A stretch of 64,000 nt of DNA, taken from contig NC_081333.1 of NCBI RefSeq assembly GCF_022539665.2, forward strand, positions 1,674,001 to 1,738,000, read 5' to 3'. Origin of the DNA: Daphnia carinata. Taxonomy: Eukaryota > Arthropoda > Branchiopoda > Diplostraca > Daphniidae. A model generated the notes under the pieces. The model saw only the letters and a program-made list of their open reading frames with translations. It was not told where the DNA came from and did no database searches. Made by a program: the position numbers and the translations under genes. Of this stretch, positions 1-9,200 are shown piece after piece (position 1 is the stretch's first letter; each line of letters starts with the position of its first letter).

Positions 1-379
1 AGAAGTTTCTCACACCGTGGCTGATTCCAGCCTGAATTAGCTTTTGCTTCCAAATTTCAACTTCTTTTTTCAAGTTTTCATTTTCTTGTTTTAATGTTGA
101 CAATAAAGTGGGAGCTGCACTATTTTGAGTTCTCTCCAGCTGCAGCAACTAGAGGCCGACCCAATAACAAAAAAAAAGAAAACAAGAAAATGGGAAAGTT
201 TTCACACAGCAATGTAGTTTTTAAAGCACGTTAAATACTTATCTTCCGTTTTCCAGAAAGCGACAGGGAAAATTGTGTATTTTCACTTGACATACCTCGT
301 TTTTTAATGTAAATATCAAACTCTCAGCAGCTATGGCTTTCTGTTCCAGTTGCAGCAATATTCTCGTGGCCGAAGACAT
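1..379 (-). CDS. AIMP1: AIMP1 (tRNA synthetase complex p43 scaffold), N-terminal part, cut by window edge
   Basis: Two minus-strand exons are visible: 379-296 (ATG at 379, 28 codons, ends in phase 0 at a GT donor) and 148-1, entered through a CTAG acceptor at 150-149. The second exon runs off the window. The first encodes a heptad-rich segment beginning MSSATRILLQLEQKA; the second continues with ENENLKKEVEIWKQ and LIQAGISHGVRNF. This is the N-terminal leucine-zipper/coiled coil of AIMP1, which in animals binds arginyl-tRNA synthetase inside the multisynthetase complex. The C-terminal EMAP-II/tRNA-binding domain would lie outside the window. The start lies about 330 bp from the oppositely oriented CCDC97 start, so the two may share a promoter. 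The assignment rests on the order of residues matching the family N-terminus; the C-terminal domain cannot be checked here. Confidence 0.8.
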
Positions 380-709
380 GATTTTATGCAATTACAAAAT
401 TGATGTAATTCACGATTTGTTTCGAATGTTGCTCGAGGATTAGGGCCTACGACAAGACGAAATGATCAACAAGCATGGTACTGATACTGCACTGTACTGT
501 ACAACAAGCGAAACTGCTTTTTCTATCGATTAATAGTTTATCAATTATCATACGATACCTTATTTCCTGCCGGAGTGAGCAGACGTCCTTTGACGTTTGA
601 AAACAAGTGTTGGTTGAATGTTGTTCGATTAGTTGTTTGTAGATGTGGTACGATTTGCCAATATTTCTATTTGCCAGCAAAAGCTGATATTCTTTGCAAG
701 AAAATAGTA
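380..709. promoter_or_regulatory. Presumed bidirectional promoter between AIMP1 and CCDC97
   Basis: This stretch separates two head-to-head start codons (AIMP1 at 379 minus, CCDC97 at 710 plus). It has no open frame matching a known protein and no clear TATA box. Both genes are housekeeping-type, and short head-to-head spacing is typical of shared promoters. The call is inferred from layout only. Confidence 0.4.
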
Positions 710-1744
710 ATGGCCCAACACTCCATTGATTCATTTTCCATTTTGGATAGGAAAGCTGATACCAGTGATGGCAAATTTGAAGTTCCATCATGTAATCCGT
801 CAACATCCTGTGAAGATGGAAGTTCGACAATGGGATCGGCAACAGAAGAAACCCTACCAAATCAAGCATCCTACGAGTTTAACACTTCAGTCATGTTACC
901 AACTTTAACAAAGTGTAGCAGGATTAATACCTTATCTGAAGAATCAAAAGTGGCACAAGAAGAAATTATATCTCATGTGGCAAATTGTTCTGAAGAAGTT
1001 TTTCAGAGAATACAGCATCGAGATGAGCCAACACTTTCAATTCAGCAGAAAAAAGAGATTGTAACATCATTGCTAAACTCCAGTCCTTCAAATTTTCTTG
1101 TTAGATTTGGAAAATTCTTGGAGACAAGCCATTTGAATTACTTTCATCAGTATCATGATAGCTATGAAGTTTCTTATTATCTCCAACAGTTGAACAAAGA
1201 ATCTAAGGCACAGGAAATGAGCGTCAAAAATCGTCGTTTCCATGCAATGAATGAATTGATAAAAGAAGGAAAATACTTCAGTATGAATGAAATGAGGAAA
1301 AGAAATCCAATCCTCTTTCATGAACTTATTGAGAAGTACATGACATCTGAAGAAAAGAGGTCTCTGGAACAAGACCAGCCAAAACTATGTAATCTATCCA
1401 CCATGTTCATGGCCCACATAGATGGAGATCAAACATGTTCCAAAAGAAGGAATGAACAACTAGCCAATCAGTCAGCATGGGATGAAGCTTTAGCTCATGA
1501 TGAAGAAGAAGAGGATGAAGATATAGATCAAAATGAAAAGGAGTTCTTTCGAGATGAATTTATATCAGGTATAACTTAATAGTTCTTACTGGCGGCAAAA
1601 ATTATAACTTTTTTCATAGGTATGTACAGCAGCTTTCTTCAAGGGCATGACGAGGAATTCGACTACAGCAAAATCGATGCTTCGAATCATAACGACATAA
1701 TTTCTGAAAGAGACGCAGAAGAAAGATATTTTGACAGTGACTAA
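710..1744 (+). CDS. CCDC97: CCDC97 homologue (coiled-coil domain-containing protein 97)
   Basis: There are two exons, 710-1568 and 1620-1744, with a 51-bp GT/AG intron; together they make 327 codons plus stop. The ATG at 710 is the first in-frame methionine; the frame is open upstream to about 575 but without ATG. The middle of the protein holds the family's conserved block: RFGKFLE, a YEVSYYLQQL segment, KNRRFHAMNELIKEG, then RKRNPILFHELIEKYM. An acidic EEEEDEDIDQNEKEFF stretch follows, and a C-terminus ending EERYFDSD. This is the usual CCDC97 layout. The protein has been found with U2 snRNP/SF3B spliceosome components in vertebrates; its exact role is not settled. No signal peptide or membrane segment is seen, so a nuclear/cytosolic location is expected. 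Confidence 0.85.
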
Positions 1745-2313
1745 CATATAACAATTTGGAATTTAATATCTTGTATAAAATGATCTTTAAGTATCTCACG
1801 TATTCTGCTCCAACATTGCCCGTTTGAAAAAGTATTGGTGTTGTATAGCTTGTCTCTCTTACCTGTGAGGGCTCATTAAGCAATTAATTTTGAACCAGAA
1901 CTTTTTTAATACCAGGAGTAAACAGATCTATGCCTGATATATCTTAAGTCGTATAGTGTAATTAATGCTTATAGACAGCCCAGCATGGGAACATGCGGCC
2001 ACACTTAGCATTTAAGGAAGAGTTCTCGTGACTCGTGTGTTAACAATTCTTCCTCGGTTGATTCAAAATTTGGGCTCGTGCTTATCGGGTAACTTGGGCA
2101 ACCCAATGGGAGTGGAGAGCGCCGGTTTCTACTCCACGCTACATCGGGTTTCCAGAGGGTACGAAAAAGCACTACACCGATGACCCCGTTGTCTTTCAAG
2201 TTTTTCGTGTTACAAATTATATTGTTTTCGTCATTTTGGGAGATAAGGGATAACAAGAATAAAGTTACAGCACTTCAATTTTCCATCCAATCATTGCATG
2301 CAATCCAAACTCT
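1745..2313. other. Intergenic region between CCDC97 and the hAT gene
   Basis: This should contain the CCDC97 3' UTR and the sequence downstream of the transposase stop. No gene is recognised. I looked here for a transposon terminal inverted repeat and found only a 9-bp match (CACACTTAG near 2000, with its complement near 4977) lacking a target-site duplication. Confidence 0.5.
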
Positions 2314-4871
2314 CTAATCGTTGTGACTGTCACTCTTTCCTTCGATAAATTCATGATCACCATCGTTCATTAGCCCTGCTCTATACCAAGAGCGTAAACA
2401 TACAAGAGCTTCAGCAGCCTCAGGATTCAGATTCATTCCTGCAAAATCGAATAAATCTTTGCCAGCGCTGAACGTTCTCTCACTAGCCGCAGTTGTAGCA
2501 GGAATAGATAGCAAGTCTTTAGCCATTGCGCAGAGCCTTGGCCATCGACTTGATCTGTTGGACCAATACTCAAAAACAGCCATGGGATCACAATCGGCTG
2601 GTTCTGTCTCCTCTTCCTCATACTCAGCCATTTCATCTTTTTCGAATCTATTACTTGTCTGGCTACTCGATCCGAAAACCACTTGAGCAAAATAACTGTT
2701 GTTGATTTTAGATTTGGTGCTAATGGCGCTCTTGTTTGTCTTTGTTGAGTTTTCGTTTTTGGGCGTAGAATGGTTGCTTTTCGATGGCGGACTGGGTGGT
2801 GCGTTATATTGGCCCCATACACTCTCAATGCTAAATATAAAATATTTAACATTAGTAAACATCGTACCAGCAAATAACTTGAAAACCACTTACACTGGCT
2901 TGACTCTGCTTGTGATAAGATTCTCTTCTATACCGTCAAACGCATCAACTGTCTCACCTCCGCAACTCCAACCATTATCAATGAAGTATTGCATTTTACA
3001 TCTAGGGTCCATAAAAGTAGCCGCCATAACGACGGGGGAAGCTTTATCATAGTATGTTGACAGTTTTAATAAACCGGCTGCAGCTCCCTTTACAAGTAAC
3101 GGATGGTTACTCGGTTCTTGTGAAGTTTCTTCAAGTAGATTCAAGAGTCGGTTGCACATCGGTACAACAAGAGACACCGTAGGATGTTGATTTGCCTCAA
3201 TATAGGTAGTTACAAGAGTGAACTCCTCAAGAAATGAAAACATTTGTCGGAAGCTAATCCAGTCTTCCTCGCCCAATAAGTTTTTACTGAGCTCTTGATC
3301 TTCCGCGATTTTGTCGAAGGCAGGTCTGAGTTTCAATCCACGTTTAAGGAAGAAGTATGTTGAGCTCCAACGCTTTGGGCAATCCAAAACTGGAAGTATA
3401 TCATCCGGAATTATAGCTCCTTCAAAACAAAATACTTCGTCTTCTTCATATTCTAAATTTTCCAATCCACATTCATTTACGATTGTCTTGAATTTTTGAA
3501 TGCGTTGCGGGAAGGCTCTTATTTCGACGACAAGATCGCGAAGCTGTAAAACGATAAGCATGAAAGTAAGAAATTGTTTTTAAAGTATTTCGATGATTCT
3601 ATCTCACCTTTTGAAGAAGTGCAAACATTTCTTCAACTGCACATTTTACACAGAGATTTATCACTTGTGTAAAACACCGAAACCAATAATCTTTCTTGAA
3701 AGGGCGGGAAGTATTGCTAGACAGGTAAGTAATGTGATCTGCGAACGCTTCACTCGAAGTGGCATCGTCCGTTGTGATAGACAACATCTAGCGGAGGACC
3801 GCAATTAGTATGGACATCTGAATCTTATCAGTAATATAATATCCTTACGTTGTCGTTAAGTTGATAAAACGTAACAGTGTCGTAGAAGCTCTCTGCCAAG
3901 TTAACACCGGAAAGTTCCCCCATTACATGTTTGAAACCAATGATGATGTTAATAGGTTTGATTCCTTCATTCCATATAGCAACCCCGGTAACCAAAAATG
4001 CTACATTATTGGGTGAGATCCACATATCAGTAGTTAGTGCCACACTGGTCTCAGTGAGCCTGTCAATAACTTGCTGTCTTGTTTTCATATATGTTTGCAT
4101 CATCATATCCTTCAGCGCTGTCCCACTAAGGGGTTTGTACAATGGCTGCAATGTTGAAACAAATTTTTGAAACAGGGGTTCTTCCCCGAGTGTTAAGGCA
4201 TGATTGTTGCTCACAACAAACTCGAGGAATGCTTTATGAGCAATATTAACATCACCCTAAAATTTAAACATAATATTTTTAAGAAGAAAGTTACCAAACT
4301 ATTACAAAAGAAATAGATTTTACCTTAAATGATTTAGTGATTTTTTCTTTAGTATTCTGAGTGCTTTGCTTTGACTGAGCTATCACGCTTGGGTGCTGGG
4401 GATCCAGAGCTATCATGTTTGGGTGCTTGGAAGCCAGAGCTATCATGGCTGGGTGTTTGGAATGCATGTGTTTTGCCATTGTGCCAGTGCCATTAATGAC
4501 AAATGTTGTTGGACAGTATTTACACTTGCATGTTTTTGTGTTTTCAATCTCATCAAAATGCAACCAAGTCCACGATTTCTTTTTCTTCACTCTTGATAAT
4601 GATGGATTTTCAGCCTCTCCTCTAGATTGATCCATATATGTTGATGGGCCTATTAGAAAGTTTTAGTTACGTCGTACTAAGTCATTGGGCTTAAAAATAA
4701 CTTACGCTTGGAAGGGCACGCTCCTCTTCTTAGATGGGTTTCGTCTCCTTCTTCCCCACTTGTATTCAAACTCAATAAACTTGAAAATGTCGAACTTGAT
4801 CTTTTCTGCCCGTTAGAACTTTTCGATATTATTCTCTTCGACATTTTACTTTTTTGTAGTTTAGAAAACAT
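2314..4871 (-). CDS. hAT-superfamily transposase with BED zinc finger (ZBED/RICESLEEPER-like), intact
   Basis: Six minus-strand exons join in frame: 4871-4706, 4649-4324, 4256-3849, 3787-3608, 3543-2894 and 2830-2314, giving 748 codons plus stop. Order of parts: a basic Ser-rich N-terminus; a BED finger near residues 70-115 (SWTWLHF, C-x2-C, H-x4-H); the RNase-H-like core with TTDMW and LSITTDDA motifs and WFRCFTQVINLCV; then the C-terminal hAT dimerisation region with IPATTAASERTFSAG. hAT transposases cut and paste DNA; several animal members have been domesticated as ZBED regulators. Five introns of about 50-70 bp and no stop or frameshift are notable. I could not find convincing terminal inverted repeats or an 8-bp target duplication, so a domesticated gene is as likely as a mobile element. 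Confidence 0.85.
4378..4467 (-). repeat. In-frame 30-bp tandem repeat (three copies) inside the transposase gene
   Basis: Three degenerate 30-bp units follow the BED finger and encode decapeptides HPAMIALASK, HPNMIALDPQ and HPSVIAQSKQ on the minus strand. The unit starts with the HP that ends the zinc finger's histidine region, so the array looks like slippage expansion at the finger's C-terminal edge. Confidence 0.8.
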
Positions 4872-5619
4872 TAAAATATAAATAAAACTTCAAGGTTCAA
4901 ATTTGAACTATGATAGCGCAGCTTGAAGGTGACCATTAGCGTTCAGACGAATTTTGATTTTCGGAACGGCGTCGTCCTAAGTGTGTTTCTGTATGGCGGC
5001 CACCAGAGGGCCGCAGAAAATAATGCAAATCAAGTTTCGTACGTTGGCTATGTCTCTTTCATTTCTGGTAGCAGTTGATTGAATGGTAGTAATGTTCTCC
5101 AAGAAATTGGGTATTCGGACCTCCAGTCCGGATTTCCCCAAAACCAAAACCAAGGTTCGAAAAACATGTTTCACCGATAGCCCAAATCAAGCGTGTTAAA
5201 AACTGGCGGCCCGCATGGCCAAACCCTTCCTGCTGTAAAGGTGTTTTCCGCATACCTCGTTTTCAATTCAATCTCTTCGAGAAATGCTTACAAAGCTTAT
5301 CTCGTTGTAACTTTGCACAGTACAATATATTTCCTCATATATGACGTAGAAAAAATGTTTGTGCAAATATTCCTTGTCTGGTAGCTTTCTGTTGAAAATT
5401 AAATCGATAGGAAGTCTCAAGTTTTGTATCGTGCAAAGTACTTTCGCTCAAAAATTGGGCGGGAAGGCTTATCAGCTACCAGACGAAAAGTACAGCTAGT
5501 GCCAGTTTACTCATTGTTCATTGTTGTTGCTGAAGTACTTTTTGATAACGAAAAACCGTAACTCAGATTCGTATGTCAATTACGTAACACTACTGAGTTA
5601 AATTAGACAACAGAAGTCG
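4872..5619. other. Intergenic region upstream of hAT gene and of the POLH-associated ORF
   Basis: Divergent 5' flanks of the transposase (minus) and of the ORF starting at 5620 (plus). No recognisable coding exon, tRNA or clear TATA box was seen. Confidence 0.45.
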
Positions 5620-6006
5620 ATGTCGAAAAATTCTGGGAAAACTTGGTCCCAAGGGTACCACATTGTTCCCAGTACTTCAAAATACTTGGCAGGTGATCCT
5701 GATTTGAAGCTTGTTGTTTTTGATACATCACCCGACAGCAGCAGTGAAGAAGAAGAAACGGGTCCCGATTTGGAGGAAAAAACAAGAAATCTTTCACGAG
5801 AAGTGAAATCTCAGAACCAACAACCTATTGCCACCGAAGAAACCATACATTTAATTCCTCAATTCAGCACAGCAGCTAGTGACTCTGTTGATTGTAGCTC
5901 CAGTACGCACAATGACATTCCATTGAGTCCATGTACAAGAAAGGATATGATAGAATTCTTAAATTGTTGTATAGAAGAACAAGTTAATAAAGAAGATGAA
6001 TGCTGA
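5620..6006 (+). CDS. Unidentified 128-aa acidic ORF overlapping the POLH start codon
   Basis: This ATG-to-TGA frame encodes 128 residues and ends 11 nt inside the POLH reading frame (POLH ATG at 5996, one frame over). The protein starts MSKNSGKTWSQGYHIVPSTS, has a DLKLVVFDTSPDSSSEEEE stretch resembling a casein-kinase-2 target, is Ser/Thr/Glu-rich in the middle, and ends in a hydrophobic patch with MIEFLNCCIEEQ. I do not recognise the family. It has no membrane segment or signal peptide. No intron signals are needed. It may be a real protein made from a dicistronic or nested transcript, or a long upstream ORF that restrains POLH translation. Its length, lack of stops and non-repetitive composition argue against pure chance. 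Confidence 0.55.
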   Translation: MSKNSGKTWSQGYHIVPSTSKYLAGDPDLKLVVFDTSPDSSSEEEETGPDLEEKTRNLSREVKSQNQQPIATEETIHLIPQFSTAASDSVDCSSSTHNDIPLSPCTRKDMIEFLNCCIEEQVNKEDEC

Positions 6007-8486
6007 AGACAATAGAGTTATTGCCTTAATTGACATGGACTGCTTTTATGTTCAAGTTGAGGAGAGAGAAAATCCAGAGAACAGAGGGAAACCTGGCTGT
6101 GTTGTACAATATAAAAAGTGGAAAGGTGGGGGTATTATTTCTGTAAACTATGAAGCAAGAGCTCAAGGAGTAACCAGGCAGATGCGAGGAGATGAAGCAC
6201 GAGAAAAGTGTCCAGATTGCATTCTTTACAGAGTTCCAGAACGGAGAGGGAAAGCTGATCTCACTAAGTAAAGTCCTTTTTGGATATTTCAAAGGATATT
6301 AACAAGTTTGGAATTCTAGGTACAGGGATGGAGGCAAAGAAGTCATTGATGTTATGTGCAGCTTTGGTGTTTGTGTTGAACGAGCTAGCATTGATGAAGC
6401 ATATATAGACATGACTATGGTGATAGACCAAACTCTTCCAGGTTGCACAGGTTTACTTTCTTTTTAAATTTCTGTTTACGTTATTTTTCTTTTCTTAACA
6501 TACGTTTCCTTTTGCCGATGTATTCAGCCACCGCCATTAATGTTGAAGAGCTTCCAAATACGCATTTCGTCGGCTGGGAAAACGATACGGATGACGTGAA
6601 AGGTCGTTCGAAGATTGTTGAAATATAAACCAATCACTGATGGCACAATTAATTAAATCAGGTGTTCATGGCTGGTTAAAGGCATTATCAAAGGAAGACT
6701 CTAAGGACAATGATTGGAAACTAACGCTCGGTGCAGTACTGGTTGAAAAAATGCGTGCCGCTATTTACGAAAAAACTGGTTTTCGGTGCTCTGCAGGAAT
6801 CGCAAACAATAAGATGTTGGCCAAATTAGCTTGTGGTATTCATCTGTTATCGTCTATTCATCCGTTGTAATTGATAAACATTGATGCTTTCAATTCCAAG
6901 GCATCAACAAACCAAATAAGCAAACGGTCTTGCCATTCACCTCCGTTCAAGATTTTTTTACAACTTTCCCACTAAAAAAGGTCAGAAATCTAGGTGGCAA
7001 ATTAGGTCTTACACTAAGGGAAGAGCTTCAATGCACAACTATGGCAGATATCACTCGAATTCCTGAGAAGATATTGCAAGAACGTTTTGATACCAAGACG
7101 GGGTAAATTGGTAACTGAAATTTAATATCAAGCCGTATGAAATTGTTATGCTTTACTTCTTAGGACATGGCTGTATTGGTATGCCCGAGGAGTCGATAAT
7201 GATCCTGTTAGCTCTCGCAGACTACCTAAATCCATTGGCTGTAATAAAAATTTTACGGGCTTAGCTGCGTTAGATTCCGAAGAGAAAATTAATCACTGGC
7301 TAGAAGAGCTCTGTGCTGAAGTGTCCGAGCGTCTCGAGAAAGACAGGGAAACTGTATGTATGCTTATTACTTTTTATGTTTGATTTTGTGATACAATTGC
7401 ACATATTTCAATATAGTTTTCGTTTTCTTGAAGAATTGCAGGCTGGCAAAATTGTTAACCTTGACGGTCCGCTTAGAAGGTGACATCCGACCATACTCTT
7501 ATACCCGGTCCATACCATTACACTCTTCATACGACAAAATTCGTATGGCTAAATCGTGTCTCGCAGTTGTGATGAAAGAAAACCCTTGCAAACAAGGCAA
7601 TTCTAAGACTCCGTGGGTTGTTACTTGTCTCGGAGTATCGGCCAGCAAATTTGTTGATCAGCTGGAAAGCAGCTCCAGGATTGATCACTTTTTTACTGCA
7701 AAGCAATGTACCATAATGAGCATAGAGAAAGAGAAACTCGTCAATGAGGAACCTTTACACCGAAAGGATGGACTGTACGATCTCCATGCTGATCAGGAAG
7801 ACGAAGAATTTGAGATGGCAGAAATTGACAACACACCGACTGAAACAAATCCATTAAATATTATTGCACCGGAATATAATATGGGACAAACCAGCGCCGT
7901 GGACAAAGAAATTTTTCGAGAAAATAAAGAAAAAACCGGCGGTTCAAGTTCAGCTTGTCTCAATGGGGAAAACAATGAAAATGTAAAAAAAACAGGATTT
8001 TTTGCTTCCCGTAATTTTAAGAAATGTGCACCAATACAACATTCATTTGGAGAGCCCATCGCACACTCAAGCCAAGTAAATCCGGCTACCCATACAACTT
8101 TTTCGATTGAAGAAATTTTTCCAGATTTAAATGAAGTTGACGTGGAAACTCTAGCTCTGCTTCCGCCTCATCTGCGACGTGAAGTATTAAAAGCCATCCA
8201 ATCCAAACAGGGTAAAGAAGGAACTGATAAATTTGTTGTGTGTGATAAATGTAAGGAACAGTTCCTCAAAGAAGAAATTGAAGAACATAACGACTTCCAT
8301 GTGGCTTCAGAGTTGCAGAAAGAATTGTCCCTGCAGCCTCCCACGTCTAGTTCCTCTGTCAGCAATTTGGCAGGCGCAAAAGTAGTTAAAAAATCATCCA
8401 AGAGGCCATTGAAGAACCAGAAAAATGCTACGGCGGATACAAAACGTTCACGAACCATTGAATCCTTTTTCGGAAATCCCTTATGA
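5996..8486 (+). CDS. POLH: DNA polymerase eta (Y-family translesion polymerase)
   Basis: Seven exons join in frame: 5996-6267, 6320-6441, 6528-6602, 6662-6835, 6901-7102, 7164-7353 and 7434-8486, 695 codons. An alternative donor nine bases later (6450) would add three residues. The polymerase bypasses UV photoproducts at stalled forks. Catalytic motifs are present: LIDMDCFYVQVE at the N-terminus and ERASIDEAYIDM, the metal-binding Asp and Asp-Glu. The KWKGGGIISVNYEARA block and GGKLG helix-hairpin-helix follow. The last exon holds the regulatory tail: a UBM-like segment near 573-598, a UBZ finger with C615-x2-C618-x11-H630-x3-H634, the same spacing as the vertebrate enzyme, and a C-terminal PIP box RTIESFFGN for PCNA. 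A second FF motif (RIDHFFTAK) lies upstream. Length is close to human POLH. The start overlaps the preceding ORF by 11 nt. Confidence 0.95.
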
Positions 8487-8574
8487 TCAAGGTTTTCTTT
8501 TACGACTGATGAAGCCGTTTTGACTTCGGATGTCTTTCAAAATAATGAACTAACCCCCTGGCGATCAAAAAAAC

Positions 8575-8580
8575 AATAAA
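8575..8580 (+). terminator. POLH polyadenylation signal
   Basis: An AATAAA hexamer lies about 90 bp downstream of the POLH stop codon, the expected position for 3'-end formation of a short 3' UTR. Confidence 0.55.
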
Positions 8581-9200
8581 ATTGATTTTAGTATGTTATG
8601 TGAAGTGATTACTGGTGGGGTAGTGAGATGGATGTGCCCGTTTTTTTCCAGATATGAACCCCCATATATCAGCAATCAGCCAAATCCAGCTGACTTGTAG
8701 AAATTGGCTATCAGAAGAGATGATCAAACCAAAAATTCTGCATTTCGATACGGTTCGCGGTTTATTTTTACCGCTAGTTGTGCTACAATCAAAATTCACT
8801 TTCGTCTGCTAGCAGGCGAAGTACTATAAAAAAAATTTATGTGGTATTTTTAAACTTAAAATGTATTAATGACTAAATGATAGTAATTTTCTGGAATCAG
8901 TTTGTTCATATGTAGTTTACAATAGTTTATGAAATTTAACGAGCTAACATAATAAATATAAGGCGCGCTTAAACTAGCGCCTCTAGCGACGTACGACTCT
9001 ATCGTTTGACATTTTTAGGTGATAGGGTTCATAATACCATTGTACCTCTTATATTTGTACCGTGATACGACTGATGGCTTACAAGACTCTTTATTTTTTT
9101 TGCAATTGACATCACCGTTTTGTCACACGTATCGTCCATGATTATTATCGGGCTCAATTGATTTGTTTGTGTTTTTCTAATCGGTTAATTTATTGTGAAT
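8581..9200. other. Intergenic region and GDAP2 5' flank
   Basis: A+T-rich stretch between POLH and GDAP2. It includes the motif ACTAGCGCCTCT near 8975, which recurs near 57412 beside another 5' end. No coding exon is recognised. The GDAP2 5' UTR must lie in the last part. Confidence 0.4.

Noticed and set aside
447-869. 140-codon minus-strand frame overlapping the CCDC97 5' end
   Set aside because: Antisense to a well-supported exon and spans the shared promoter; no homology.
1995-4985. Possible terminal inverted repeats (CACACTTAG and its complement) around the hAT gene
   Set aside because: Only 9 bp, no neighbouring similarity and no matching 8-bp flanks.
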